Shown: piece by piece, positions 33,569 through 45,701 of the stretch
How the letters are laid out: each line of letters begins with the position of its first letter
Position numbering within the stretch: the stretch's first letter is position 1
Assembly (NCBI RefSeq): GCF_964199755.1
Contig: NC_133913.1
Coordinates: forward strand, 7,232,201-7,296,200
Length of the DNA stretch: 64,000 nt
Reading direction: 5' to 3'
Source of the DNA: Larus michahellis
Taxonomy: Eukaryota; Chordata; Aves; Charadriiformes; Laridae
Notes under the pieces: model-generated
Told to the model about the DNA's origin: nothing
Database searches by the model: none
Seen by the model: only the letters and a program-made list of their open reading frames with translations
Program-made: the position numbers and the translations under genes

Positions 33569-33874
33569 TTAGCAGGGGAGGCACCTTCTGCCACTGTAGC
33601 GTCTGGAAATGCCAGAGAGGTCACAGCACGCAGAGGTGATGGGCACTCCATCACAGCTGAGGATGCTGCCAACGGCAGCGGAGGTGGAGGATCCCACAAC
33701 GGTGTTCTGTGGGAAGGAGCTGAGGATGGGGCCAGGCAGGGTCACCACCACGGGAGAGGGCTGGATGACAACGGAAGAGTTCTGGCACTGCCTGACACAG
33801 GGCTCATTGCAGCTGTTGGCCAGAGGTGTTGGGCCACAGGGCCGGCAGGGCTGGCACTGGTCGTAGCAGGACAT
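33569..33874 (-). CDS. Feather beta-keratin K3, 101 aa
   Basis: Start ATG at 33874 ([14 protein letters not shown]); it has one fewer three-residue Cys-Pro repeat than K1 and K2. Core [20 protein letters not shown]; tail [16 protein letters not shown] and [12 protein letters not shown]. 12 cysteines. Intron 33896-34250. The acceptor is ctcccag. The donor reads CGG|GTGATT instead of CAG|GTGAGT in K4, so splicing may be weaker. ATTAAA at 33242-33237. The coding frame is intact. Confidence 0.94.
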   Translation of the reverse strand: MSCYDQCQPCRPCGPTPLANSCNEPCVRQCQNSSVVIQPSPVVVTLPGPILSSFPQNTVVGSSTSAAVGSILSCDGVPITSACCDLSGISRRYSGRRCLPC

Positions 33875-34250
33875 GTCTCAAGGGTGGAGGTGCACCTGGG
33901 AGAGAAGCAGGGAGGAAAGAGAGCACAAGGGTGTGTGAGGAGCCGCGTGGTTACCCTGTCACAAAGGAGCCAAGGCCACTACTGAGTGGGGAGCTGGTAG
34001 CTCCGCCTGGAGCCACATGGTATATATTGCACTACAAAGAGCAGCCTGGCCCAGGGAAGGCCTTTCCTTGGGCATAAACCAAAAGATCCTTCTGCCACAT
34101 CCCAGCCTCTCACTAAGCAGACCTTCTCCACTCTTCCATCTATCATGACAAGAAGTTACAAAGCCAAGGATAGGACATAGCCAATATCAGCTGAGACGTC
34201 CATCAAGGAGAGATTTCACTTTGGAAGAGGTAATGACGGTCCCGAATCAC

Positions 34251-34318
34251 CCGGTTCCCAAGGAGAAGGAAGCCAGAGAAGTGGATGAGAGAGCAGGGAC
34301 TTGGGCTGGCTTTTATAC
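34251..34318 (-). promoter_or_regulatory. K3 promoter TATA box and noncoding exon 1
   Basis: Minus strand gtataaaa at 34318-34311, a canonical TATAAAA, followed by the shared exon 1 (gccagcccaagtccctgctc) to the donor at 34251/34250. Confidence 0.78.
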
Positions 34319-36110
34319 CTGCCCTTCATTGCCGCAGCACCAGAGGCATCATTTGCAGAGGTAACAATTTTTGCACAAGCTCATCTTGAATGCAAACCGT
34401 CACACCTAATGATATGGGCTGTGCTTTGGTTTCCAACACTGCTGCCTTTTCATTTCCAGAGCTGTGCCATGCCCATTCCCAAATGAAAGCTTCTTGTTAC
34501 TGCTAGAATGAAAGGCCCCAGGATTTCCAGGGCAGGAATGCAGCAGTGCAAGGCAGAAGAGTCAGCTCAAGTGCTGGATGCATCCAGAGCAGGAAATACA
34601 CCTCAGCTTGGGTCACTCTGGTGGGGCTGTTTGAAGTGTTTTCCTCAGGAAGACAATTCAGCCATCCTCAGCTCGACGCCCATGGGCTCCCATGCATGAG
34701 GAGTCTTTCCCCCCCTTCTCTGCTCCCTCCAGTGGTCACTTGTTGTTGCCTCCCCAGGTATGTGCGTTGTGCTGCTACGTTTTGAACCCGTCCTGACTAC
34801 CATTGATCTCAGGAAAAAATTCTGGTGTTTTGGAATGGTGCCCACTCCCTGGAGTCTGTGAGTACACAAACAATGGCATGGGCATGCCTGGGTCCTTGTG
34901 CTTCCCCAGGAAGTTCTAACTCTGTAACAACCCCATCTGTCCTTGGCAGACTCCACGCTTGCTTGTGTCCCTACTTGTCTTCTTGTCTTATGTGCACTTG
35001 TGTGCAGCCATGTTTGTGTGGATGAGTGTGGGAGCACAAATTTGTGGATGACTTGATGCTGTTGTGCATTAACGTGTGTGTGTGTGTATCCTTTTGCGTT
35101 CCTCATCACAAGGGAATGTGCTGCTCATGGTGGGGACAGTCACAGGAGTGCCAAAGTGCAGCAGGTTCCCAAGGTCAGAAGGAGCCTTACTGCAGTGGAG
35201 TGGTGATGGCACCACCCTGCTGGAGATGCGTCCAGGGAAGAGGCACTGAAATGCAGCCCCTGCCTCCTGATGCCTCCTTCTCCTGCCCCTGCAGAGCTCA
35301 CGCTCCACTCCTGCCCATTTCAGGCCACGACAACGATGGATTCACTCCAACCTTCATCTTTAGTTGAATTCAATGTGACAATACTGAGAGTGCCTCAGCA
35401 TGGCTGGCAGTCCCCACTCCTGGCCGCTCCAGGCCAGAACACAGCTGCTCTCCCCAGTTCTAGAGAGTTCAAAGGATGGGGACTGCTTTCTGGGCAAGGA
35501 GAAAGGCTGAGGAATCCTGCCCACCATGTGCCGGCCAAACCTGAGTGGATCTTCTTCCAAAGCAGTGTCAGTGGTTTCTGGGATGTGCTTGTGCTCTTCA
35601 CAGGCCTGGTGCTGTGCCAGGCAGGGGCTGAGACCTTTTCGCAAACAGGTCCTGAATGAACGGAACACAGAGTCTGATATCACTGCACTGTGAGCGGAAG
35701 AACAGTCTCTGTGGATTTCACAGGAGGAGCCAAAGAACTGATGACAGCTTTGATGTTCTTGCTCAGAATGTTCATGTCCCCTACTGGAATCTCAGTCTGA
35801 GCATCCAGCAACTGTCCTTGGGAGGGAAGGGACATTGGATCCAAGGCCACACTCCCCTAAAGCCTACTACTGTCAACAGGGCTGTCCAGAGATGCCCTCA
35901 TTGAAACAAGGGCTATGCACAGTATAGAAAGTTCCTGAGCCCATATCCCTGCCTGAAGGTTTGCCTGCCCGGACTCACATCCAGCTTGGAGATAAGGCAG
36001 CTGAGGGCTCCTCCACTTCCCTGTAGTGACCCCATGGAGATGAGTGCTCTTCCAGGAGAGCTCATCCAGGGCTGGTTTCCCTCTCCATGGAGGTGCTTCC
36101 CAGCTGAGAA
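34319..36110. other. K3 upstream flank and unit spacer
   Basis: Parallel to 3641-5230 and 56022-57955. Noncoding. A conserved 5' block of the keratins lies at 34390-34480. A 107-codon minus-strand frame near 35683-35360 is shorter or broken in the other copies and is discounted. Confidence 0.65.
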
Positions 36111-36800
36111 GCTGATGGCCAAGCTCATTGCTTTCTCAGGAGGTAACAGGCACTGTGGAGAAGGGAAGGGCAGGGCAGGAGTGTACGTAGAGTTTAGCAA
36201 GACCTTTGACACCCTCTCTCCTACTTCCTTCAGAGCCAAATTAGGGATAAATGGTTTGGAGAATGATAAGGTGAGAGGAAAATTGGCTGTAGTGGAAGGC
36301 AGAATGTGTTGTGAGCTGTGGTGCAAAGCCCAGCTGGCAGTCACGTACTAGTGGGGTCTCTCAGGGATCAAGCAGTAGGACCAACACTGTTTCTTGATTT
36401 CATGAGCAACACGAGAGGTGGGAAGGAGAGCACTCCCACCAAGGCTTTGGCAAACACTGACAAGGGGGGAACAGGCGCTACACTGAGCTGTGTATAGGTA
36501 AAGCGTTCTGAACAGGTCAAGGAGCCACTTGTTCAGAGGAGACAGAGAAGACAGGCCTTGCCTCTGGAAGTGCCCAATGACAGGAGTAGAGGCAATGGAC
36601 ATCAGCTGGAACATGGGGAGTTCTCATGAAGCAGTAGGCTAAAAGAAATAGTGAGTCAAGGAAGGGGTTTCCCAGGGAGGCTGTGCAATCTCCATCCTGG
36701 GAGGTGTTCAAGGCTGGACTGAATGTGGCTTTCAGCAATCTGAGTGGTACTGAGGAAAGGCTGATGCAGATGACCTCTGGAGATCCATTCTCACCTACAT
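36111..36800 (+). mobile_element. Old CR1 relic in the unit
   Basis: Uninterrupted version of the relic split by CR1-a in unit 1: KLIAFSGGNRHCGEG, GVYVEFSKTFDTLSPT (RT YLDFSKAFDTV), WGLSGI (SGVPQGS region), and a CR1-like C-terminus near 36650-36720. Strongly decayed. Confidence 0.78.
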
Positions 36801-37036
36801 TCTGACACTGGGATTCCCCACCACCCCTGCCCTCCCTGACCCCTGCCCACCCATGAGCAAATTTGTCCTCACACTCCCTCTGCCCCAACACAACTCCTAG
36901 GCATTGTGCTGGGTCTGCAGAGCAGCAGCTGAAGGGAGGCTCTCAGCCTCCCCACTCCCAGCCTCAGGAAACGAGTGGCTGCTGGTTCCAGCTCCTGGGC
37001 TCGGAGAGAGCTCTGGGAAGCTGGTCCATGTGCCCA

Positions 37037-37110
37037 TGTGAGGGGAGGGGAGGGGGAGGGGGAGGGGCAGGGGAGGGGAGGGGGAGGGGAGGGGAGGCGA
37101 GGCGGAGCAG
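37037..37110 (+). repeat. (GGGGA)n purine-rich tract upstream of V-A2
   Basis: About 70 bases of gaggggaggggagggggagg-type repeats with more than ten G3-5 runs, ending 50 bases before the leader ATG. It occupies the place where V-A1 and V-A3 have a conserved ~150-base segment (gctgcagctggcgctgtgca). A shorter version is at 59019-59047. G-quadruplex potential is clear from the sequence. Confidence 0.9.
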
Positions 37111-37160
37111 AGAGCTGGGGCAGGCGGCAACCAGCGAGGCGCTGGTGGCGGAGCGGCGGG

Positions 37161-38339
37161 ATGCGGCGGTGCTGGGGCGCAGGGCTGGCGGGGCTGGCCG
37201 CGCTGCTGCTGGGTGTGTGGGGCTGGCGGCGGTGGATGGGGCCGGGGCTGTGCCGGCGTGTTCCCCGGGGAGCCCAGCGACAACTCTTCCCTCTCCTTCT
37301 TCAGCCTCTCTTTACCATTCCTGGCTCTGCCATCTTTTGTGCCCCTTCCCAACCCTCTCAGTCCCTCTTCCCCTTCTATCTCTTTCTTCACCACCTCTGT
37401 CAGTACGAGACTCCTTGCATGTACACCTGATTTTTCATGCACCCTCTCCGTCCCCTGTGCATTCTGCAGTTCTTAATGCTCTCCGTATAGCCTTCTCTCC
37501 TTCACTGTAACAAACTCTGATGCCTGTCTGCTCTTTATGCACCCACCCACTCACCTTCTGACCGATCATGCATCTACCATCTCCAAAGCCTCTTCCTAGT
37601 CCCCAAGACCCCTCTCTCACCTTTCCCTCTGCTTCCTTCATATCCATAACCACAAATTATCTTTTCTGCACTGTGTCATTATTCCATGTACCCTCTGATC
37701 CCCCTGTGCTTTCAGCATTTATTCTTCTTCTCAATTCAACCCTTCATCCTTCACTGTAATACATCCAACTCTCCTGTCTCCTCCTCTTATCCCCACCCAT
37801 GCATCCACCCATCCATGCCTCCACCTGGCTTTCATTCGATCTCTGTATGCATCCATTTCAAAGTCCCTTGCAGACTTGTCCCCTTGCTCCACAAACCCAC
37901 ACCAGCATCACTCTTGATGACCACATGGTCCCCATTTGTTCCAGTCCAGCTCTATCCACATGCCACTCTTTCTGACGATTTCTCTGGCAAAAGAGACCTG
38001 GGTGCTCTTTAGTGATCTTTGGCCTTTTCTTCTCCTTTCTCTATAGTGGCTGCGGGCAGAGCCCAGGTGCAGCAGGAGCCATCGGCAGAGACCACCAAGG
38101 GCACCGCCATCCGCATGAACTGCTCACACCCCAACATTCAGGGGAACATGAACATTCAGTGGCACCGTCAGCTTGCAGACCAGGCACCACATCACATTGT
38201 GACAGGTGTCACCGGAGACAAACCAGTGCAGGGCGCGCCGAGGGGGGCTGTGGGTGTCGGCAGACCGCCGCTCCAGCGCCCTGTGGCTCGCCCGGCCCCG
38301 GCGCGGGGACGCGGCGGTGTATTACTGCGCCCTGGGAGA
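37161..38339 (+). pseudogene. T-cell receptor V gene V-A2, frameshifted
   Basis: Leader exon 37161-37212 (MRRCWGAGLAGLAALLL, donor G|GTGTGT), intron of 834 bases, acceptor ctatag at 38041-38046, V exon from 38047. FR1-CDR2 is open (GRAQVQQEPSAETTKG, MNCSHPNIQGNMNIQW). Then one extra base within the ggcgcgccgaggggggc stretch (about 38231-38247) shifts the frame before the FR3 tail, which continues in another frame as LWVSADRRSSALWLARP and DAAVYYCALGD. FR2 has WHRQ in place of the usual WYRQ. The recombination signal is unchanged, so it could still rearrange, but not to a normal chain. Closest to V-A3 in CDR1-CDR2. Confidence 0.9.
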
Positions 38340-38378
38340 CACGGGGAGAGGAGCCGGGGCTGCGGCCGGGCAGGAACC
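38340..38378 (+). promoter_or_regulatory. 23-spacer recombination signal of V-A2
   Basis: Heptamer cacgggg (38340-38346), 23-base spacer, nonamer gcaggaacc (38370-38378); identical in sequence to that of V-A1. Confidence 0.85.
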
Positions 38379-39727
38379 GGCGCGGGCGGGGCCAGGAGTG
38401 TGTGTCGGGGCCGGGGGGGACAGTCCCGGACGGGCCCGCCAGGGGGCGCTGCCGCTCCGCCTGCCGGGGTCACCTCGCCCCAACCGGCCCCAACCGGCCC
38501 CACGACCCAGGCCATTTCCCCCGCCCGACCGGCCCCGGCCCCGGCAGCTGCAACCCCGCACTCCCAGCGGGACGCACACAGAAATCCCCCGCTACGCTGC
38601 CGCCGCCGCTGGGGCAGGAATGGCGCCCGGAGCGCTGGCCGTGTCCGGCGGGGCCCGGCAAGGGGCGATGGCAGCCGCCGGCCCCGCTGGCGCCCGGCCG
38701 GGAGCAGCGCCTTTCTGCTCCGCACAGGGCGGCGGGCGGCAGAGATCCTCCTGCCCACGGGCAGCCGCCCAGCCCTCGCTCCTGCCGCACGGACCGCCCA
38801 CTGCTGACATGGAACATACAGGGCCTCTTCTCGGCCTCTTGACTTTCCCCACGAGGATGCCGAGGGAGCCCTGAGCAGCTGCTTTCCTCTGCTCTGCAAC
38901 CACGGGGACTCCAGGGCAGAGTTTACCAATGCCAAATGGTCCTTAGAAAAGGACAACCAGAAAGGGTTTCACAGTTCGTTCCCCTGTAAAAGCTCAGATA
39001 TACAATGGAAAACCGAATCCGCCAGCTACAGAGCTGAAATGTTCCTGCTAGCATTACAAAGTCATCCCATGGGGTCAGGAGTTGAAGCTCCCCAGCAGCA
39101 GGACAAAGGGATGTCAAGGTCAGAGGCACCTTCAAGCGCTCCCCACAGGGGCTCAGTGGTGAGACCACGAGCTTCTTTGACAGGATTCAGCACATTTGCA
39201 GTTGGGGCTCAGGAGACAGGGTAAAGCGCTTGGCCTGGACACACTGAGTGCAGTCTCAAGGCATGCCAGGTTCCTCCTGGAGGAGTGAGTCAGAATGGGA
39301 TTTGCTTAGTTGCTCTCAGGGGCTGGAGGTCTGAGGGGAATGAGAGCTGGCAGGAGGTCTCTAGCCTCCAGCCAGTCCCTGGGGAACCCTGTGTGGCTCG
39401 AGCAGCTGTCAGAGGTGGTCAAACCCCATGGGCAGAGGCTTCTGAGTCACACAGGGAAGGATCAGCCCTGCTCTCTGTCCCAACTGGATTTGATAACTGT
39501 GTTCCCAGGGATCTCCTGGCAGGTGATAAAGAAGAGCAACAGGCATGGCCCGGACAGCACACGCATAAGACACATGGTCACATGGGATTGGCCCCTCTTA
39601 TACCTGTCTCTGTCTTCCCGTGCTTGCTTCTGGCCTAAGTGCCTTGATCCTTCCCTTTCCCTGTCTCTGCTGCTTCTCCTAAACATCCCATGTCTTCCAC
39701 AAACTAGAAAATAACTTTTCCACTTCA
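38379..39727. other. GC-rich block and spacer after V-A2
   Basis: 38379-38900 is the CpG-rich block shared with V-A1; 38900-39727 follows 11990-12870. Noncoding; the long frames on both strands reflect GC content. Confidence 0.7.
38436..38451 (+). promoter_or_regulatory. CTCF-like site downstream of V-A2
   Basis: ccgccagggggcgctg, the same 16 bases at the same 57-base distance from the nonamer as in V-A1, retained though the V gene itself is dead. Confidence 0.65.
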
Positions 39728-40085
39728 CAGAATCATAGAATGTGTTGGGTTGGAAGGGATCTTTGAAGGTCATCTAGTCCAACCCCCCTGCAGTGAGCAG
39801 GGACATCTTCAACTAGATCAGGTTGCTCAGAGCCTCATCAAGCCTGGCCTTGAATGTCTCCAGGGATGGGGCCTCCGCCACTGCTCTGGGCAACCTGGGC
39901 CAGTGTCTCACCACCCTCATTGTAAAGAACTTCTTCCTAATGTCAAATCTAAACCTACCCTGCTCTAGCTTAAAACCATTGGCCTTTGTCCTATTGCTAC
40001 ATGCCCTTGCAAAGAGTCCCTTCCCAGCTTTCTTGGAGGCCCCCTTCAAGTACTAGAAGGCCGCTATAAAGTCCTTGTGCTGAGG
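39728..40085 (-). mobile_element. CR1-i, truncated 3' portion
   Basis: Minus-strand CR1: agaatcatagaatgtgttgg, ggttggaagggatctttgaa, then the reverse of the ORF2 tail (GRFRFDIRKKFFTMRVVRHW). It is clean and little diverged, and it interrupts sequence that is continuous at 12860 in unit 1, so it is younger than the duplication. Confidence 0.93.
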
Positions 40086-40636
40086 GTTCTAGAGCTGGAA
40101 CTGGAATCCCATAAGGTGTTTGATCCCCCTGAAGGTGGAAACATCCCTGAGTTTATAAGATGATCCTCTCTTCTCACCCTTCTGGAGGGTGTCATATTCA
40201 GGCAAAGGGGCAGACTGTTATACCTGAAGGGATGGGCACAGACATCGTGAAGCAGAGGGCTGTGCTGGATGTCCTCCAGCCAGAGAGAGGTGTTTTGTCT
40301 GACTGTGGGTGGGATGGTTACAGCAAGTGCTGTTCCCACAGACATTTCCCTTGAAGGGCCTCATCCATGGCCTGGGGAGAAGGGAGAGAATACTCCTGTG
40401 GCAAAAGAAACACAGATGTTTCTGGGTGTGTCTTGTCTGTTCCTGGTTCTACCTCTTTTCAGGCACTACGGAGGAACAGGGACCACATGAGTGGCTACAA
40501 ATGGGTCTTTCTTCAGGTGGGTGCAGGCCCCTGTCTCCGGCTGGGCACTGCATGGCAGGAGCAGGTCACCATGGACCCTGCTCCCATGCTAGGGCTGGTT
40601 GGGCTGGTTGTGATCTCCAGGAGTAGCAAAAAGCAG

Positions 40637-42125
40637 GAAAACAGCCTGCAGCCTCCTAGTGCCTGACAGCAGACTGCTTGGTTTCCTCCTTCAGGCTCCT
40701 ACAGGGATTTTCCGGTGCCCCAGGCCCCTTCGGCAGTGTGACCTGGAACTGAGAGGCAGCACTTATACACCAGGCTATGTCTACCTGAGAGGGTGCTCAA
40801 GCATTTTGTGACATGGGGGGCTGTGAGAAGCCTGGCTGTGGCCTGACTGCCCAAAGAACCACCAAGTGCTGAAAAAACTCCCTTTAGCCCTTGTGAAGCT
40901 GGAACAGTGTAAGGGTCACAGTTTGGTGTCTTTCCCTTAGTTTCTCACCCTAATGATCATCTTCACCAAAGAGCTGTGGAGTCCCAAGGAGGCCTGGCTG
41001 AGAAGAATCTCTTCTTCATTCCTTCCCATCAGCTATTTACACACATTGCCAAGATCTCCCAGAAGCCTTCTCTTCCCCAGGCTGAACACTGCCAGCCCTC
41101 TCAGCCCATCCTCAGAGGAAACATGCTCCAGTCCATCCACTATTTTGCTGTGCTCACTCCAGTACCTTTCTTGTACTGGGGAGTCCAGAACTGGACCCAG
41201 TACTCCACAAAGGGCCTCACTAGCACTGAGTGGAGTTTGAGGGTCAGGTCCCTCATCCTGCTGGTGATGCTCTTGCTACTGCAGCCCAGGATGCTGTTGG
41301 CCTTCCTTGCCATGAGGGTGCATTGCCACAGCAGACTCAGGGCCACCTTTGAGCCACTGAAACTGAGCAGGACACAGCAGTGAGTGCTCAGGAGAAGTAT
41401 CCCAGCTGCTTGTCCAGCTCTTACTTTTCCCACCAATGGCCACCAATGGCCACTGTTGGAGAAGGGGGCTCTTGGTAGGAGACATGACTGCTCCTGTGGC
41501 TTTACTTCCCAGGTACAGAAACTGAAGGTGGGAAAATGTCTTCCTGGCCCTGCATCTGGGGATCAGTGAAAGCCTAGACATGCGAGCAAGACCCATCTGC
41601 CAAGCAATGGACGAGATTCCCTGTTCATCCCCTTGAGCTGTCCCTCTGCTTTTCACAGCTCTCCTGCAGCTCTGGCTGGACTGTATAGCCTGAGGGAATT
41701 CCTGTGTCCCTGAGTCCCTCTGGATTCTGTGCCCACATTCTCTCTTTAGGATCTCACACACATGAGCAAGGTCAGCAGAGGCGTGTGGAAGGTGAGAGTG
41801 GCTGGTTCAGTATGGCTATCAGATCAAGTCCCTTTTCCTTTCAAAGGGAAGCAGCAGCAAAAGGGAAAGTGTTAAAAAAAAAGCACAGAATGACACCAAT
41901 CTCTCAGCAAGTGACAAGGGAGACAAGGAGGGAGCCCAGAGCCATTCAGCTGCTAATTGATGGGCCATTTGGAAACTGCAGGTGTAGCTCTGAAGTGGGT
42001 CAGGCTGAGCTTTGGAAGTGACAAGAAGTGACAAGAGGAGCATGAGGATTATGGGTGTTTGAGGGGGTCCTGTGGGACTAGACAACATTTATTAAGGAAT
42101 GCTTTGGGGAAGGGTCAAAGGTGAG
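40637..42125. repeat. Recently homogenised tract (copy of 13316-14800)
   Basis: Nearly identical to 13316-14800, with a sharp left edge at gcaggaaaacagcctg. The preceding 40086-40636 has no counterpart in unit 1 and no recognised gene. Confidence 0.85.
40960..41365 (-). mobile_element. Old CR1 relic (copy of 13640-14045)
   Basis: Same RT C-terminal piece as in unit 1 (ARKANSILGCSSKSITSR), with almost no further divergence. Confidence 0.85.
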
Positions 42126-42339
42126 GGGGGAAAAGGCATCTTATGAGGAGCAAGGGGATGAAATAGAGAAGAGGAAGGATAAAGGGAGGTACCTGCAGGT
42201 AGGCAGGGGCTGGTGAGTGCACTTTTTGGGATGAGACCTGTGCGTGATCACCACAGTCCTCCCTGCCTTCTTCATAAATCTTTTCTTAATCTTCCTTCTG
42301 CGTACCTTCCCTCCCTTTCCCATGTGTGTGTTCTGCAAG

Positions 42340-42560
42340 GTCTGAGTGACAGTAAATGGAGCGACTGGTGTGAAAGAGAGCTCTGGGTGCTAGTAACTGG
42401 GCAAACAACCAATGGCCATGGGGCCTGTAGGCCTTGGTGCCTGGATGGATGAGGGTGTGCTGCAAGGTCTCAGTGCCAGCAACTGGAGAAGCAGCCTCTG
42501 GTCACAGACCCTGTTGATCTCTGTGCCAGCAGCTGGGGGGACTGGGGGGAGTTTGCTAGT
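42340..42560. repeat. Degenerate minisatellite, second copy
   Basis: Copies of the core gtgctagtaactgg, gtgccagcaactggag and gtgccagcagctgg, homologous to 15025-15250 but with fewer units. Confidence 0.6.
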
Positions 42561-42789
42561 GAACATCACGCTGGCCTGGCCAGAGAGAAGCAGGAGACTG
42601 GGTAAGAGGGCCCAGGCTGCAAGCAGGGCTAGTAGACGGGTTGAGGACCTGTGCTGATATCTGAGACATGCAGAAATGTGGCTGTGCTTATGACTCTAGA
42701 GGGTGAGGGTGTGTGCGTTTTGACTAGGGAAGTGCATGTCACAGGCATACTGGAGACAGTCAAGTGAGCGGCATCTCAGATGATGGATA

Positions 42790-43195
42790 CACTGGACTAC
42801 CTCTTCTATGGAGAAATGCTCAGAGAACTGGGTCTATTCAGCACCGAGAAGTCTCAGGGGAGATCTCATCAATATGTACAAATATCTGAAGGACGCTGGG
42901 AAGAAACTGGAACCAGGCTCTTCTCCGTGGTGTCCAGTGACAAGACAAGAAACATTTGCATAAACTGAAGCAAAGGAGGCTCCATCCGAACCCCAGGAAA
43001 CCCTTTTTCACTGTGAGGGTGAGGGAGCACTGGCACAGGATGCCCAGAGAGCTTGTGGTGTCTCCATCCTTGGAGAAATACAAAATCCATCTGGACATGG
43101 TCCTTTGCAACCAGCTTTAGGTCAGTTCCTCAGGTGGCGTTTGGACCCACTGACCTGTAGAGGTTCCTTCCAAACTTAACAATTCTGTGACGAGA
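42790..43195 (+). mobile_element. CR1-j, truncated 3' portion
   Basis: CR1 tail: RT C-terminus (tcaggggagatctcatcaat, gagcactggcacaggatgcc) and 3' UTR with gaggttccttccaaacttaa then caattctgtga. Not in the homologous place of unit 1, so a later insertion. Confidence 0.9.
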
Positions 43196-44471
43196 CACAA
43201 GGAAAGACTAAAAATGGCTGTCTTAATCCTTCAAAAGAGAAGCTTAAGAGAGACCTCTTTCTTAGGAGTTAGCACATAGTTCAAATCCTGCCCATGCTGA
43301 CACTCACTGGCATTGTCATCTCTGGAGTTTTCATGGCATTTCCTTAGAAATAAACCACTCCTAATTTCCACTACTGAGCAAAAGGACACATATATGAAAA
43401 CACAGTACTTCACTCCTAGATCAAGACAAGGACGTGTTTGTGGCAGCGTTGCCAAGTTTGCCAAGTGATATATACAGCTCAGCACAGCACAGGTCTGGGC
43501 CTACTCAGCTCAGGTTAACTTAACGACAATGAGCAGTTAGTTCTTTCTGCCATGAGTGGTGCATGGGATCACTCTGGAGTTCCTGTGGCATGGGGTGGGA
43601 GTAGGGGTCCCCACCTGCAGTACCCCCACCCCTTCACATGCCCTTTCAGCTGTGGATGCGGGGCTGCCCTATCCCCATCCCTCGCAGTGCAGCACTCCAA
43701 TGGGTGCCCTATGTGCTCCCTGGGAGCGGGGGTGACCCATTCATCCCTCATTCTGTTCCCTACTCATCCCTTACGCTTCAACCTAGAGGAGGAGTAGGTT
43801 GTCCTTGTCATCTCTGGGTTTGGGGCATCTAAGAACAGTTCTGGAGCCAGGTTCCTCTCTCACACTGTGTGTTATCCCACAAGAACAGGACACGGCCAGA
43901 AGCCCTGGGCTGCTGCACAGGAGGGTTCCTTTCCTAACTGGGGGGGGGGATCTGGAGGACAGGCGTTTTTCCCAGGCAGAAGAGAAAAGAAAGGGGAGAA
44001 GTGAGAGAAATAGAAGAGACTTCTGTTCCCAAAAGAAGCAACAACACCCTACACAGCTGAGGAGCACAGAGGAAAGTATGAAACCTCATTGAGGAAGAAA
44101 CCCCTGACCTCCCAAATGGCCAAGCAGTGGGTGTGCAGAAGAGCAGGGGATTCTAGCTAGGGAGGTGGGGACTCCTCTATGAGCTCACTGGGAACAGCCT
44201 CTTCCCACCACTGGGGCCCCCAGAGCCCATAGGGACTCATAACATGGACATGCTGAGAATGACACTGGCTGAGGGAGCCACAGGTGTTGCTGCTGGAGGA
44301 GGGAGAAACCCAGAAGCAGCATCTGAGGCACAGGAAGAACAGACCTCTGCTCTTCCCCGCTGCTTCCTTGGCTCCCCCAACAGCGTTGTTTCTGGCAGCT
44401 CTGTTATCTCGGGGCTGGGAGGGGGTTTTCTGACTCTCTCTCACTCCACAAAGAGGCGGGTTGATGTCGAC
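43196..44471. other. Spacer and upstream region of V-B2
   Basis: Parallel to 15590-16800; a tatatacagctcagcacag stretch is retained at 43469. The last 200 bases before the leader are the best conserved part. Nothing else is seen. Confidence 0.55.
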
Positions 44472-45701
44472 ATGCACCTCGGATCTCTCATCCTCACGGC
44501 CTTCCTGGGGCAACTGCTGGGTAAGTCCTGGTTTCTATGAATGCATCCTTCTTCTCCCAAGGAAACCCTTGCCAGCCTGATCAGGATCATGCAGAGAACT
44601 ACCCTCGAATTACAGGAAAATGCTGGGAAATACTGACTCATATTTGTGGTTTTCAACCTGTTCTCTCAAGATCCTCTTTCTTTTGGATATGAAAAGAAAG
44701 AAAAGAAATACCTGCTTTTCTCTCACCTTCATGCATTTCTCTCTACCTCTGTCTTCTGATCCACCTGCTGTCAACACAGGAGATCTCATCTCTCTCTGCA
44801 CTCTCACATTTTCCCTTTCCAATGCAAATTGGCAGAACTTGTCAAAGCTGCCTGAAGGACATTTACACTCTCATTCCACTGGCATTACCAGGGCGTCCCA
44901 TTATGCCTCCTGGCTGGCACATGCCTGACGAGCCTTCCAGTTTTCTCCTGTCTGTTTACACAGCCAGGTATCTCTCTTTCTACCATTCATCTCAGCATTG
45001 CCGCTCGTCAGGGAGCTAGGAACTCTTGGAGATGACAGGCATAGTGAAACAGGATGAATCTTTTTGCCATAGCTCCATAGATGCCTCAACATGCTGGAGT
45101 TGTGCTGGTCCCAGCACACAAAGGTTAGGAGTAACAGGCTGTTCCCTGGTTCTCTGGGCACTAGGAGCAGGGAGGAGGAACAGGACTTGGGAGGAGGAGC
45201 AGGGACACTGCACAGCTCCTCTCAAGCTCCACACTGGGCTCAGAGCTCCGAGCTGCTGCCCAAAACTCCTCTCCACCTGGATGTCCCCAGAAGTCAGGAT
45301 TTTCCTGCAGGGCGAGGGAGAAGCAGCCTTCTCTGCCTGGGCTTTGCATCCACTCCTGGTTTGTTTCCCAGAGCCCTTCCCTGCTGAGCTGCTGACATTC
45401 ACTTTCTTCCAGGCACCATGGGCCAGGTCACTGTCACCCAGCAAGAAGCACAAGTCACAGTGAAGCAGGCAGACAACTTTCAAATAACATGAACCTACCA
45501 GACTTCCAGCTTTTATGGCTTGGTCTGGTACCAGCAGAGGAAAGGCCAACGTCCTCAGCTGGTCTCCTATCAGGCAACTGCTGGCCACAAGCCCAGTGGC
45601 CATCTCACCACCGTGCTGAACACCATGGAGAAATATAGCCTCCTGCAGCTGGAGGAAGTCAGGCTCTCTGACGGTGCCTTGTACCTCTGTGCAGGGCGTG
45701 A
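44472..45701 (+). pseudogene. T-cell receptor V gene V-B2, stop at conserved Cys
   Basis: Leader exon 44472-44520, same peptide as V-B1 ([16 protein letters not shown]), donor G|GTAAGT; intron 891 bases; V exon 45412-45701. The frame reads GTMGQVTVTQQEA, then the codon for the first disulphide Cys is TGA where V-B1 has TGC. Downstream the frame stays open: [14 protein letters not shown] to [11 protein letters not shown]. Only this nonsense change separates it from a usable gene, so loss is recent. Its recombination signal is intact. Confidence 0.93.

Noticed and set aside
38019-38807. V-A2 read as a long alternative product through the shifted frame
   Set aside because: After the shift it only follows GC-rich noncoding sequence and loses the FR3 Cys; it is a frameshifted pseudogene.
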